This document shows positions 1-9,655 of a stretch of 64,000 nucleotides of DNA, in pieces. The stretch spans positions 62,001 through 126,000 of the forward strand of contig PKWM01000034.1 of the NCBI GenBank assembly GCA_003133245.1. The letters are read 5' to 3'. The notes under the pieces were generated by a model. It searched no databases, had not been told where the DNA came from, and saw only the letters and a list, made by a program, of their open reading frames with translations. How positions within the stretch are numbered: position 1 is the first letter of the stretch; the number at the start of each line of letters is the position of its first letter. A program made the translations under genes and the position numbers. The DNA is from Rhodoferax sp. GTDB lineage: Bacteria; Pseudomonadota; Gammaproteobacteria; Burkholderiales; Burkholderiaceae_C.

Positions 1-1009
1 TGGCGCCTTCGTCGCGGATTTCACCGCCGGCACCGGTGGCGGCTCCGGGGAAAGGCGAGATGGCGGTCGGGTGGTTGTGGGTTTCCACCTTCATCAGGAT
101 GTGATTGGTTGCGTTCTGTTTCTCATAGCTGGGCGCGCTTGTCACGCCATGATGAGCCGCTGCCTTGGCGACAAAGCGCTCAACCTGCGCACCTTCCATC
201 ACGGAAGCGTTGTCCGAGTACGCCACCAGCATGTGTTGCGGGTTGGTCTGGTGGGTGTGGCGGATCATGCCAAACAGGCTCAGACGCTGCGGCACGCCGT
301 CAATGGTGAATTCGGCGTTGAAAATCTTGTGGCGGCAATGCTCGCTATTGGCCTGCGCGAACATCATGAGCTCCACATCGGTGGGGTTGCGCTGCAATTG
401 TGTGAAGGACTGCACCAGATAGTCGATCTCATCGGCGGCCAGCGCCAAGCCGAATTCGGCGTTGGCCGCCACCAGCGCCGCTGTGCCGCCTTTCAAGACA
501 TCCACCTGGGCCATGGGCTGCGCCTGCAAAGGGGTGAATAAGGCACAGGCGCTGGCACGGTCAAACATCACGCTCTCGGTCATACGGTCATGCAGCAAAG
601 CGCTGATCTGCGCCTGCTGCGCAGCGGACAACGTGGCTTTGCCCAGCAGAGCGGCTTTGAACGTAACGCGGTATTCAACCACCCGCTCGACCCGGCGCAC
701 CGCCAGACCGCAGTTGTGCGCGATATCGGTGGCTTTGGAGGCCCACGGTGACACCGTGCCAAAACGCGGTGTCACCACGATCAGCGCGCCGTCGGTGAAG
801 CCGCCGTAGGGCTCGCCATAAGTAAGCAACGCCGCCAACTGGTCTTTGAGTGCGGGCGTGGGTTCAGCATCCGACGTGACCAGATGCACAAACCTTGCGG
901 ACACAGCACTAATCTTGTCGTGGACGGCTTGCAGACTCGGCAAAAGCTGCTGAATACGAAAATTGCTGAGAGCATTGCCGCCCTCGAATTGAGTAATGTG
1001 CAGGGTCAC
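1..1009 (-). CDS. purL: Phosphoribosylformylglycinamidine synthase, N-terminal part (cut by window edge)
   Basis: Fourth step of de novo purine synthesis: ATP- and glutamine-dependent conversion of FGAR to FGAM in the cytoplasm. About 336 N-terminal codons are present; the rest of this roughly 1300-residue enzyme lies outside the window. The translation starts [14 protein letters not shown] and contains the family signature [14 protein letters not shown] near residue 309, followed by [11 protein letters not shown]. The GTG at 1007-1009 is chosen because similarity to family N-termini begins there. No strong ribosome binding site is visible, and an in-frame TTG lies about 45 bases upstream, so the start is uncertain. 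The frame is open throughout. Confidence 0.93.
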   Translation of the reverse strand, partial: MTLHITQFEGGNALSNFRIQQLLPSLQAVHDKISAVSARFVHLVTSDAEPTPALKDQLAALLTYGEPYGGFTDGALIVVTPRFGTVSPWASKATDIAHNCGLAVRRVERVVEYRVTFKAALLGKATLSAAQQAQISALLHDRMTESVMFDRASACALFTPLQAQPMAQVDVLKGGTAALVAANAEFGLALAADEIDYLVQSFTQLQRNPTDVELMMFAQANSEHCRHKIFNAEFTIDGVPQRLSLFGMIRHTHQTNPQHMLVAYSDNASVMEGAQVERFVAKAAAHHGVTSAPSYEKQNATNHILMKVETHNHPTAISPFPGAATGAGGEIRDEGA

Positions 1010-1117
1010 TTTGCTGGCCTGGATGGGGGCTGAATGGTTTGAAAATTGGGTCAAGGCGCGAATGCGGACGGTGCCTGACCAAGGAGAAGTCGGATTTTAG
1101 CTGCGTGAACGCCAGGC

Positions 1118-2575
1118 TTACATCCGCAGTGGTGCAATCAACTCTGCGTAGTCATAAAGCGCAGCCAAAATTTCCTCGCCACGCTCATCAGCGGTCTCAG
1201 CCAGCTTGTCGATTTCATCAAATAGTGCCTCTATGGTGCGCGCCCCGCCCCCGCCTTCAAAAAAACGCGAGGCACGCTGTGCTTCCCAGCGCAGGGCTTC
1301 CTGATCCGTCAGGCTATGCGGAAAATTGCGCGCCCGGTAGTGAAACAACAACTCCGGCAAACGGGCATCTTCAAACGCCGGTCGGGCGCTGGCAAGTTCT
1401 TCGGGTTGACGCTGACGCAAGTCGTTGAGTCGGCGGCGGTCGGCGTTGCCGACAAAGCCACCATACAGGTCTTCATCCACATCCGTCGAAGTCACCTCGC
1501 CTCGCGCAAACACTTGCGCCCAAATGGCGCTCATATCGGGCAAGTCGCGCGCCAGCGCCGCATGCTGCAACTGGGCCGGTAAATCCAAACCCCAGCGCTG
1601 CGCCATGGTGTCGTTGAGCACTTTCAGATTGGACATCACCATCGGCGACTTGTTCAGGTGCACCGATTTCACCGGCAGGCGGTTCACGCCAGCGGGCAAG
1701 TCAGCGGTTTTGGTGAACAGGCGCAGACGAATTTGCTCCGCATTCAGGTTGGACAACTCGCTCGGGTCAAATGCCAGGTCCCAGGCCAGCAACTCATTTT
1801 TATTGCCCGGATGCATGGCCAGCGGCCACATCAGCGCCAGACAACCGCGCTCGGGCGCAAACATGCCGGAGATGTGCAAAAACGGCTGCGCCTGCGCCGT
1901 AGTGGTGGGCAGGCCCAGCTCGGCCATGATGCGGTCTTTTTTGTGCAGCCCAAAACAAAAATCAAACAGCTTGGGTTGCGCTGCCTTGATCAGCCGCGCC
2001 AGCGCAATGGTGGCGCGCACATCACTCAGGGCATCGTGGGCAGCTTCGTGCAACAGGGCGTTGGCCGCGCTCAGGTCGGTGAGTTTGAAACTTGGTTTGC
2101 CTTCAGCGTTGGTCGGCCATTGGATGCCGTCTGGTCGCAAGGCATAAGCCGTGCGCGTCACATCGAGCAAATCCCAGCGGCCACACTCGTTTTGCCACTC
2201 GCGCGCATAGGGGTCGATCAGGTTGCGCCAGAACATGAAGCGCGTGATCTCGTCGTCAAAGCGGATGCTGTTGTAGCCCACACCGATGGTGCCTGGTTGA
2301 CTGAAGGCTTGCTCAATCTGCGCCGCAAACTGGTACTCTGGCACGCCTTTTTCAAGACAAAGTTGGGGTGTGATACCGGTGATCAGGCAAGCCTGCGGGT
2401 CGGGCAAAAAGTCATTGGCCGGTTGGCAATAGAGCATGATCGGCGCGCCAATCTGGTTGAGCTCGGCATCGGTGCGAATTGCCGCAAACTGCGCCGGCCG
2501 GTCGCGCCGGGTGTTGGCACCAAATGTTTCGTAGTCGTGCCAGAGAAAGGTGTGGGGTGGGAATGATGGGTTCAT
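1118..2575 (-). CDS. sbcB: Exodeoxyribonuclease I
   Basis: Processive 3'-5' single-strand DNA exonuclease used in mismatch repair and recombination. The 485-residue protein has the DEDD exonuclease fold. DYETFG near residues 14-19 supplies the first Asp and Glu, GYNSIRFDDE near 100-109 the second motif, and HDALSD near 180-185 the third. The SbcB-specific C-terminal half follows, close to the usual length. I chose the ATG at 2575. An in-frame GTG at 2587 overlaps the relA stop (GTGA) and could couple translation. It is downstream of relA on the same strand and probably in the same transcript. Confidence 0.93.
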   Translation of the reverse strand: MNPSFPPHTFLWHDYETFGANTRRDRPAQFAAIRTDAELNQIGAPIMLYCQPANDFLPDPQACLITGITPQLCLEKGVPEYQFAAQIEQAFSQPGTIGVGYNSIRFDDEITRFMFWRNLIDPYAREWQNECGRWDLLDVTRTAYALRPDGIQWPTNAEGKPSFKLTDLSAANALLHEAAHDALSDVRATIALARLIKAAQPKLFDFCFGLHKKDRIMAELGLPTTTAQAQPFLHISGMFAPERGCLALMWPLAMHPGNKNELLAWDLAFDPSELSNLNAEQIRLRLFTKTADLPAGVNRLPVKSVHLNKSPMVMSNLKVLNDTMAQRWGLDLPAQLQHAALARDLPDMSAIWAQVFARGEVTSTDVDEDLYGGFVGNADRRRLNDLRQRQPEELASARPAFEDARLPELLFHYRARNFPHSLTDQEALRWEAQRASRFFEGGGGARTIEALFDEIDKLAETADERGEEILAALYDYAELIAPLRM

Positions 2576-2583
2576 GGCAATAA

Positions 2584-4836
2584 TCACTTTCTACGCGCCG
2601 ACTGAACGCCGCGCAACTCGGTCACAACGCCCAGCACCTTGGCCAGGCGAAGCGAATCAGCCACTTCAATGGTGAAGGTCATCCAGGCCGTGCCTTTGAT
2701 CGACTGGGTCTGCACGCCGATCACATTCATCTTTTCCTTGGTAAAGACTTCGGAAATATCGCGCAACAAACCCTGCCGATCCGTCGCCTGGATCGCCACA
2801 TCGACCGGATAGACCGCGCCACCGGCTGCTGCACCTGTGCCCGTCTGAGGCGTTCCCCATTGCACCTCAATCACGCGCTCGCCATTTTTAGCGACCATCT
2901 CACGCAAGTTGGAGCAGTCGCTTCGGTGTACGCTAACACCCTTGCCGCGCGTAACAAAACCGCAAATCAGATCCGGCGGCGCTGGCTTACAACACTTGGC
3001 CAACTGCGTCATGAGCGAGCCCACGCCGACCACCAGCACGCCGCCCTGGGTCGGATTAGCGGCACTGCGCGGTTTCTTCAGCAGCGGCTCGTCGACCTGC
3101 ACCTGCACCTCTGGCGGGCGCAGCACAACCTCAATATTGTGCAGCGAAAACTCATCTTTGCCTACGACCTCAAACAAATCATCAGCCGACTTAAAACCAA
3201 GTTTCGAGGCCAGCTCTTCGAGTTTGAGCGCCGTCTTGCCCTCGCGCTGGAGCAGCTTTTCAACCGCTTCACGGCCTTTGGCGATGGTCTCGTGCAGGGT
3301 CAAGGCGTTGAACCAGGCACGCACTTTGGCGCGCGCGCGCGGGCTTACCAAATAACCCAGCTCGGGGTTAAGCCAGTCGCGCGAAGGACCACCCTCTTTC
3401 ACCGTGGTAATTTCAACAGTCTGACCGTTTTTGAGGGGTGTATTGAGTGGCACCTGAACACCATCGAGCCGCGCGCCGCGACAGCGGTGCCCCAGGTTGG
3501 TATGCACACTGTAGGCAAAGTCTACCGCCGTGGCGCCCTGGGGCAACTCAACGATGGCCGCCTCCGGCGTCAAGACATAAATGCGGTCGTCAAAAGCGCC
3601 CTGCTCCGGTAAATTTGAGAGATCGCGCTCCCACGCCAGCAACTGGCGCAGCACGGCGATTTTGTTGTCATAGGAGCCACTCGCCGAGACTCCGGCATAA
3701 CCTTTGACACCCGCCTCTTTGTAAGCCCAATGCGCTGCCATGCCATGCTCGGCGTAGTCATGCATGGCCTGTGTGCGAATTTGTATTTCGATCGGCCGCG
3801 CGGCGGCGTCGCGCACCACCGTATGCAAAGACTGGTAGCCATTGGATTTGGGTTTGGCGATGTAATCGTCAAATTCCTCGGTCACCGGTGTAAACCAGCT
3901 ATGCACCCAACTCAAGGCCGCATAACAATCGGGAATGTTACCGACCACAATGCGCAGCGCCAGGATGTCATGCACCTGCTCGAACTTAAGCGATTTGCCG
4001 CGCATCTTTTTGACGATGCTGTAGATGTGTTTGGGCCGCCCCTGCACCGTCGCCACGATGCCCTGACTCTTGAGCTCAGCCTGCAACCGGGCGCGCAATT
4101 GCTCGACCCGGGCTTCACGCTCCGAGCGTGTTTCAGCGAGCAACTGCGACACCTCACGGTAGCTCTGGGGCTCCAGAAAACGAAATGCCAGGTCTTCCAT
4201 CTCCCACTTGATGGGACGAATATCGAGTCGGTTGGCCAGCGGCGCAAACACCTGCAGCGATTCTCGCGCCAGGCCCGGCGGCAGCTCTCGTTTGGTGGCC
4301 GCAAAGAAGCGCAACGTTTGCAGACGCGAGGCCAGGCGCAGCATCACCACGCGCAAGTCGCGCGAGAACGCCAGCAGCATCTTGCGAACCGTCTCAGTCT
4401 GGGCAGCAGCGCTTTGCGCCATCGGCATCACCGTTGCCACCCTGGCACTGGCGGCCTGGGTTTGGCGCGCCTGACGCTGCAAACGCACCAGCTTGGTGGT
4501 CTCAGTTGCCAGCACGGCAAAGTTCTCGCCAAAGGCCTTGGTAATCACCTCCTGCGGTTTGTTCAGGTACTCGCAGGCATAGACCAGATAGCTGGCCGAC
4601 TGCATCGCTTCGGAGCCGCCAATGGTTTTGAGAATGGCCGCCACCGCGTCGGCATGGGCCAGAGTGTTCTCACCCGTATCCAGTGTTGCGCTGGCTAACA
4701 ACGGCTCGGCAAATGCGCGTGCACGCTCCAGTGCATGCGCCTGCTCCGGCAGGCTTTGCACGGTGGCGGCGAGCAACTGCGGCAACTGCCGCACCAAAGA
4801 CACCGCACCGTTCGACTCGTCTGAGAGGGTTTTCAT
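2584..4836 (-). CDS. relA: GTP pyrophosphokinase, RelA type ((p)ppGpp synthetase I)
   Basis: Makes (p)ppGpp from ATP and GTP/GDP during amino acid starvation at the ribosome. The 750 residues match long RSH proteins: degenerate HD region (about 40-200), synthetase domain (about 240-370, with AKPKSNGYQSLHT at 327-339), TGS domain (about 410-470) and a C-terminal ACT domain (about 670-745). The hydrolase HD pair is not recognisable: HADAVA stands alone and the usual HDTVEDT stretch is replaced. This fits monofunctional RelA rather than SpoT, by analogy with E. coli RelA. It lies between an alpha/beta hydrolase gene (10 bp upstream) and sbcB, all on the minus strand. Confidence 0.92.
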   Translation of the reverse strand: MKTLSDESNGAVSLVRQLPQLLAATVQSLPEQAHALERARAFAEPLLASATLDTGENTLAHADAVAAILKTIGGSEAMQSASYLVYACEYLNKPQEVITKAFGENFAVLATETTKLVRLQRQARQTQAASARVATVMPMAQSAAAQTETVRKMLLAFSRDLRVVMLRLASRLQTLRFFAATKRELPPGLARESLQVFAPLANRLDIRPIKWEMEDLAFRFLEPQSYREVSQLLAETRSEREARVEQLRARLQAELKSQGIVATVQGRPKHIYSIVKKMRGKSLKFEQVHDILALRIVVGNIPDCYAALSWVHSWFTPVTEEFDDYIAKPKSNGYQSLHTVVRDAAARPIEIQIRTQAMHDYAEHGMAAHWAYKEAGVKGYAGVSASGSYDNKIAVLRQLLAWERDLSNLPEQGAFDDRIYVLTPEAAIVELPQGATAVDFAYSVHTNLGHRCRGARLDGVQVPLNTPLKNGQTVEITTVKEGGPSRDWLNPELGYLVSPRARAKVRAWFNALTLHETIAKGREAVEKLLQREGKTALKLEELASKLGFKSADDLFEVVGKDEFSLHNIEVVLRPPEVQVQVDEPLLKKPRSAANPTQGGVLVVGVGSLMTQLAKCCKPAPPDLICGFVTRGKGVSVHRSDCSNLREMVAKNGERVIEVQWGTPQTGTGAAAGGAVYPVDVAIQATDRQGLLRDISEVFTKEKMNVIGVQTQSIKGTAWMTFTIEVADSLRLAKVLGVVTELRGVQSARRK

Positions 4837-4846
4837 CCGCGTTACA

Positions 4847-5746
4847 TCAAATTTCTAATAAAAATGACGCCACCGTCTGCACTTGGTCGTCGGCAATAAA
4901 AGTCGGTGCGTGACCCACACCGGCAAACTCCACCAACTGAGCCCTGGGGCCGCGCTTTGTCATCGCCAACGCTGTCTGTCTGGAGAGCAAGTCAGACTCC
5001 TGGCCATGGATCAACAAGGTGTGCGCCGTGATGTGATCATAAAGTTGCCACAACAGCGCTTCACCTTGCGCCGCCGACTCTGCGGCAACAGCGAGAAACG
5101 GCACGGCAATCGCCGGGTCGTAATGCAGTGTCAGGCTACCCGCAGCATCCCCCAGAGGCTTGAGCATGGGGCGTGTCAGAGCCAGCCACTGCGCTGGCGT
5201 GTGTGGCCCAAAGCTGCTGGCAATTTCCCACAGGGCATCGGCAGCCTGCTGCTCCGAGGCAAACTTGCCGGTCTGGCCAAGATACTGGCCGATGCGTTGC
5301 AAAGATTTCCACTCGATCACCGGGCCAACGTCGTTAAGCACCAAGCGGCGCACCGGCACCGGCAACGGCGCATCGGCTTGACCGCAGAGCGCGATGCCAA
5401 TCAAGCCGCCCAGGCTGGTGCCGAGCCAGTCCAGCGTAACCGGCTTGAGTTGCGCCAGCAGCGCCAGCATGTCGGCAGCGTAGGCCGGAATCTGATAACC
5501 GTTGGGGTCTTTGAGCCAATCACTTTTACCACGTCCGACCACGTCCGGGCAGACCACCCGCAGTGTGTTGCCAGCGCGAGCGCACAAGGCTTGCGCCAAC
5601 ACGTCAAAGTCGCGCCCCTGGCGCGTCAGGCCATGCACGCAGACCAGCACGTGACCGGCCTGAGGATTGCCCCATTGCCAATAAGCCATACGGTGAGCAC
5701 CGGAGGTATCCGGGCAGAGTACATAATTCAGCGTAGGTTCAGTCAT
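4847..5746 (-). CDS. Alpha/beta hydrolase
   Basis: The 299-residue protein has the alpha/beta hydrolase layout: an oxyanion-hole motif HGLTRQG at 38-44, nucleophile elbow GTSLGG with Ser111, a candidate acid in HGQESDLL, and catalytic His279 in GVGHAPTF. The substrate cannot be read from sequence; relatives are annotated as generic hydrolases or esterases. No signal peptide is visible, so it is probably cytoplasmic. It is the first gene of the hydrolase-relA-sbcB run and its start nearly touches the divergent dehydrogenase remnant at 5818. Confidence 0.85.
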   Translation of the reverse strand: MTEPTLNYVLCPDTSGAHRMAYWQWGNPQAGHVLVCVHGLTRQGRDFDVLAQALCARAGNTLRVVCPDVVGRGKSDWLKDPNGYQIPAYAADMLALLAQLKPVTLDWLGTSLGGLIGIALCGQADAPLPVPVRRLVLNDVGPVIEWKSLQRIGQYLGQTGKFASEQQAADALWEIASSFGPHTPAQWLALTRPMLKPLGDAAGSLTLHYDPAIAVPFLAVAAESAAQGEALLWQLYDHITAHTLLIHGQESDLLSRQTALAMTKRGPRAQLVEFAGVGHAPTFIADDQVQTVASFLLEI

Positions 5747-5817
5747 GGTTCAATCTCAATCAATACCACCACATCCTAATTCAATCGCAGTCATTACTTC
5801 CAATTCACAGAGAAACA

Positions 5818-5960
5818 TCATGCTCAAAGAAAAGGAGCCATCGCTGCAATTCACCACGACCGAAGAACTTGGCACACTGGCGCTGTTTTTATGCTCGCCC
5901 GAAGGCAATAATGTGCGCGGCGTGGCGTGGAACATGGATGGTGGCTGGGCGGCTCAGTGA
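5818..5960 (+). pseudogene. 3-hydroxybutyrate dehydrogenase C-terminal remnant (SDR family)
   Basis: About 45 codons resemble the C-terminus of D-3-hydroxybutyrate dehydrogenases: LKEKEPSLQFTTTEELGTLALF, then LFLCSPEGNNVRGVAWNMDGGW and a final AAQ. In the full enzyme this segment follows the Rossmann core and holds the last helix and the conserved DGGW(T/V)AQ tail. The core, including the TGxxxGxG and YxxxK motifs, is absent upstream, where the divergent hydrolase begins. The reading frame can be extended to an ATG at 5745 within nonhomologous sequence. I read this as a deletion remnant rather than a functional gene. A small expressed protein cannot be ruled out. Confidence 0.7.
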
Positions 5961-6000
5961 TCAGATCGATCGCCGAGACGCCGCACCTGCGCTGGCCTGC

Positions 6001-7524
6001 CTATTGCGACTTGAACAACGCGGCCACGCGACGCTTGGGCTTGATGTTGGCAGAGATACTGCGCACTCCGTGCACGCCTGGCACGGCCTCCCACGAAGGC
6101 AGACTTTGCGCTACAACGGGTGCCTCATAGGGCCGCTCGAAGAATGGATCACGCGCAGCCGACGCTGCGTGGTGAGCAGAGTCGCGACGTACCGGGCGAT
6201 CAGTCCGGGCAAATTGGCCTTCATGCGACACGTCACGCAGCGAACCCGGTCGGTGACCGGCATGACGGGTGTCCGTCGGCCCACCTTCGGTGTACATGCG
6301 GTGACCGTCGTTGATGCGGCCCTGTTTGCGGATATCAGGCGCATTTTCTTCAAACTCGATGGCTTCCAGTTCAATTTTGTTATGCAGAAGCTTTTCAATG
6401 TCTGCCACCAACCGAGCATCGCTCTTGGCAACAAAGCTCACCGCCAGACCGGCCGAACCGGCGCGGCCGGTGCGACCAATGCGGTGCACATAGTCTTCAG
6501 CGTTAAACGGGATGTCAAAGTTGAACACCGCCGGAACATCCTTGATATCGAGGCCGCGCGCCGCCACGTCGGTGCAGACCAGCAAATCGACCTCGCCGCT
6601 CTTGAATGAATCGAGTGCCTTCAAACGCTCGTCCTGGCTTTTGTCGCCGTGCAGTGCCGTGGTATTGAGGCCTTCACGCTCGAGCGAACGGGCCAGGCGG
6701 GCACAACCAAGCTTGCTGTTGACAAACACAAAGGCTTGCTTGAGCTCGCGTTGCTTCAAAATCTGATGCAGGGCATGGCGCTTGTCATCGCCCTCGACGC
6801 TGTAGAAATGCTGTTCAACCGTGGAGGCAGCGGCGTTGGAGCGCGCCACTTCAATCGTTACTGGATCTTGCAGATAGCTGCTCGCCAGGCGTTTGATCTC
6901 AGGCGAAAAAGTGGCCGAAAACAACAGCGTGATGCGCTGCTTGGGCAGGTAACTCAGGATGCGTTGCAAATCGGGCAAAAAACCGATGTCGAGCATCCGG
7001 TCGGCCTCGTCCAGCACCACGTATTCAACCTGATTGAGCACGGTATTTTTGGCTTCAATATGGTCGAGCAAGCGCCCCGGTGTGGCCACCAGAATCTCAA
7101 CCCCTTTTTTGAGCTCAAGCGTCTGCGGCTTCATGTCCATGCCGCCAAACACCACCGCGCTGCGCAACTGGGTGTGCACAGCGTAATCCTTGATTGCCTG
7201 CGCCACCTGGTCGGCTAACTCACGCGTGGGCAACAGCACCAAGGCGCGCACCGGGTGACGCGCCGGCGAGGTGGAACTGTTCTCGTGCTTGAGCATGCGC
7301 TGTAGCAAAGGCAGGGCAAAAGCGGCCGTTTTGCCAGTGCCGGTTTGGGCTGCACCCATCACGTCGCGACCTTGCAGCACGACCGGAATAGCCTGCGCCT
7401 GGATCGGCGTCATGGACTCGTAGCCCAGGTCAGCGACGGCGCGCGCCAGCGGCGCTGCCAGTTGCAATTGGGCAAAGGCCATCGGTAAGGTTTCAGGGGT
7501 TAGTTCAGGAATCAAATCGGTCAT
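6001..7524 (-). CDS. DEAD-box ATP-dependent RNA helicase, RhlE-like
   Basis: RNA helicase of 507 residues, probably acting on ribosomal RNA or in RNA decay. The motifs run in order: Q motif (MTPIQAQAIP), Walker A AQTGTGKT at 59-66, PTRELA, TPGRLLD, DEAD at 172-175, SAT, ARGLD and HRIGRTGRAG. The C-terminal tail is basic and disordered (rich in R, H, D), typical of RhlE-type proteins. Similarity begins near Met15, so the ATG there is an alternative start. The 5' leader contains a small hairpin (7543-7559). The gene stands alone on the minus strand. Confidence 0.92.
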   Translation of the reverse strand: MTDLIPELTPETLPMAFAQLQLAAPLARAVADLGYESMTPIQAQAIPVVLQGRDVMGAAQTGTGKTAAFALPLLQRMLKHENSSTSPARHPVRALVLLPTRELADQVAQAIKDYAVHTQLRSAVVFGGMDMKPQTLELKKGVEILVATPGRLLDHIEAKNTVLNQVEYVVLDEADRMLDIGFLPDLQRILSYLPKQRITLLFSATFSPEIKRLASSYLQDPVTIEVARSNAAASTVEQHFYSVEGDDKRHALHQILKQRELKQAFVFVNSKLGCARLARSLEREGLNTTALHGDKSQDERLKALDSFKSGEVDLLVCTDVAARGLDIKDVPAVFNFDIPFNAEDYVHRIGRTGRAGSAGLAVSFVAKSDARLVADIEKLLHNKIELEAIEFEENAPDIRKQGRINDGHRMYTEGGPTDTRHAGHRPGSLRDVSHEGQFARTDRPVRRDSAHHAASAARDPFFERPYEAPVVAQSLPSWEAVPGVHGVRSISANIKPKRRVAALFKSQ

Positions 7525-7542
7525 GCACAGCCAGTATCAAGC

Positions 7543-7559
7543 GCTATCCATCTGATAGC
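7543..7559. repeat. Short inverted repeat in the helicase leader
   Basis: GCTATC (7543-7548) and GATAGC (7554-7559) flank a 5-base loop, 19 bases upstream of the helicase start. Short GATAGC-type palindromes are common between genes in Comamonadaceae. It could be such a repeat or a regulatory hairpin in the leader. No T-run follows on either strand, so a terminator is unlikely. Confidence 0.4.
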
Positions 7560-7649
7560 GAAGCGCCCCCCACGAACCGGGAGCAAAACCGCATTATCCT
7601 CTAGTGGCATGGCAAGTGCGAAACCAGCACCTTCGCCCTTGCGAAGCCC

Positions 7650-8219
7650 TCAAGCCATTGGCAAGGTCACGCCGCGCTGGCCCTGGTACTTGCCACCACG
7701 GTCTTTGTAACTGGTCTCGCAGACTTCATCGCTTTCAAAAAACAGCACTTGCGCGCAGCCTTCGCCGGCGTAGATCTTGGCCGGCAGCGGCGTCGTGTTG
7801 GAAAATTCCAGCGTTACATAGCCTTCCCACTCAGGCTCGAATGGTGTCACGTTGACGATGATGCCGCAGCGCGCATAAGTGCTTTTACCCAGGCAGATGG
7901 TCAGCACGTTGCGCGGAATGCGAAAGTACTCCAGCGTGCGCGCCAAAGCAAAGCTGTTAGGCGGAATAATGCAGACGTCGTCGTTGAAATCGACAAAGCT
8001 TTTTTCATCAAAATTCTTCGGATCCACCACCGTGCTGTGGATGTTGGTAAAGACCTTGAACTCGGGCGCGCAGCGGATGTCGTAGCCGTAACTGCTGGTG
8101 CCGTAGCTGACAATTTTCTGGCCAGCGGCATCGTGGCGAATCTGGCCCGGCTCAAACGGCTCGATCATGCCGGTGGTCTCAGCCATGTGGCGAATCCATT
8201 TGTCACTTTTGATGGTCAT
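7650..8219 (-). CDS. dcd: dCTP deaminase
   Basis: Deaminates dCTP to dUTP, feeding dUMP and thymidylate synthesis. The 189-residue length is exactly that of the proteobacterial enzyme. [13 protein letters not shown] is the canonical N-terminus. [10 protein letters not shown] carries the catalytic-site Arg, and [14 protein letters not shown] carries the catalytic Glu. The C-terminal [13 protein letters not shown] closes over the nucleotide in known structures. It is monocistronic, with divergent transcription from the MFS gene. Confidence 0.96.
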   Translation of the reverse strand: MTIKSDKWIRHMAETTGMIEPFEPGQIRHDAAGQKIVSYGTSSYGYDIRCAPEFKVFTNIHSTVVDPKNFDEKSFVDFNDDVCIIPPNSFALARTLEYFRIPRNVLTICLGKSTYARCGIIVNVTPFEPEWEGYVTLEFSNTTPLPAKIYAGEGCAQVLFFESDEVCETSYKDRGGKYQGQRGVTLPMA

Positions 8220-8303
8220 GGGGGGTCAACTCCTGGGTTGGCAGGATTGTAAGCAGACGCTTGGATTAGGGAAGATAGGCGTCAAAGTTCATAGAATCAA
8301 ACC

Positions 8304-9623
8304 ATGTACAAAACCACGGTATCGACACCAGAAAGCAAGGTATCAAGCGAGATAAAAGGGACCTTCCGTTCGCTGAACAACTTCAACTATCGGGTATGGG
8401 CTAGCGGGGCGATCGTGTCCAATGTGGGAACATGGATGCAGCGCATCGCCCAGGATTGGCTCGTACTCACTCAGTTGACCCACAATAATGCGACAGCTGT
8501 CGGTGTGGTTATGGCACTCCAGTTCGGACCCCATCTTCTTTTACTGCCGTTGACCGGTTTTGCGGCCGATCACCTCGACCGGCGAAAGATCCTGCTCGCC
8601 ACTCAGGCGTCCATGGGAGCACTTGCCCTCGGACTGAGTCTCCTTACCATCACCGGGCTTGTCCAGTTGTGGCACGTCTATGTGTTTGCGTTTCTTCAGG
8701 GCTGCATCACTGCGTTCGACGCACCAGCACGCCAGACATTTGTCTCGGAGCTGGTTGGGGAAGCCGACCTGACAAACGCAGTGGCGCTGAATTCGACCTC
8801 GTTCAACGCCGCACGGATGATCGGTCCAGCCATCGCCGGTGTCCTTATCGCCTCAGTGGGCTCGGGGTGGGTATTCCTGATCAACGCGGCCTCATTTATT
8901 GCCGTACTTTGCTCGCTCAGCTTCCTTCGCGTGGGCGAACTTCATCGGAGCGGCAAAGCTGTCCGAACCCAAGGGAGTCTCGTCGAAGGTTTTCGCTATG
9001 TCTGGAAGCGACCCGACATAAAAGCGGTCCTCTTCATGCTTTTTTTAATCGGCACGTTTGGACTCAACTTCCCCATCTTCATTTCAACCATGACGGTTAC
9101 CGTTTTTCACGCGGGAGCGAGCAAATACGGACTCTTGACTTCGATGATGGCCATCGGAACGGTCACTGGCGCGTTGCTCGCCGCCAGACGGGCAAAACCT
9201 AATATTGTGCTGCTGTTCGTCGGTACCGCTGTCTTCGGGCTCGGCTGCGCCCTGGCCGCGCTCATGCCCACCTACTGGCTCTTTGGTCTCGCGCTCATCC
9301 CCATCGGCGTGTCTGCACAAACCTTCACTACCAGTGCGAACAGCACGGTGCAGCTATCAACCGACCCAGCCATGCGTGGGCGTGTGATGGCGATTTACAT
9401 GGCCATCATTTTGGGTGGCACGCTCTTGGGCGCGCCGATCGTCGGTTGGGTCGCCGATACGTTCGGTCCGCGCTGGGCGCTTGGCATCGGTGCCACTGCG
9501 GGTTTTGCCGCAGCGATCGTCGGAATCCAGTACCTCACAAAGTACCGTCACCTGCGTGTGCGCATCGACGCTGGACGCCTGCGTCTGAGCCTCGACGATG
9601 GCGAAATACCCTCATCCACCTGA
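8304..9623 (+). CDS. MFS transporter, EntS-like exporter family
   Basis: Integral inner-membrane protein of 439 residues with about 12 hydrophobic segments. The cytoplasmic loop motif GFAADHLDRRKIL between helices 2 and 3 is the MFS motif A. The overall pattern (NVGTWMQRIAQDWLVL early, APARQTFVSELV, RGRVMAIYM late) matches the MFS_3/enterobactin-exporter-like group. The substrate is unknown. Codon choice is less GC-biased than in neighbouring genes and no partner gene is adjacent, which may indicate later acquisition. A TAGAAT-like -10 lies about 10 bases before the ATG. Confidence 0.85.
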   Translation: MYKTTVSTPESKVSSEIKGTFRSLNNFNYRVWASGAIVSNVGTWMQRIAQDWLVLTQLTHNNATAVGVVMALQFGPHLLLLPLTGFAADHLDRRKILLATQASMGALALGLSLLTITGLVQLWHVYVFAFLQGCITAFDAPARQTFVSELVGEADLTNAVALNSTSFNAARMIGPAIAGVLIASVGSGWVFLINAASFIAVLCSLSFLRVGELHRSGKAVRTQGSLVEGFRYVWKRPDIKAVLFMLFLIGTFGLNFPIFISTMTVTVFHAGASKYGLLTSMMAIGTVTGALLAARRAKPNIVLLFVGTAVFGLGCALAALMPTYWLFGLALIPIGVSAQTFTTSANSTVQLSTDPAMRGRVMAIYMAIILGGTLLGAPIVGWVADTFGPRWALGIGATAGFAAAIVGIQYLTKYRHLRVRIDAGRLRLSLDDGEIPSST

Positions 9624-9655
9624 CGCTGCGACCCGAACCCGGGCGCAGCTACCCG

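Noticed and set aside
3730..4698. Plus-strand open frame of 322 codons
   Set aside because: Antisense to relA, no recognisable motif, no ribosome binding site; shadow of the relA codon bias.
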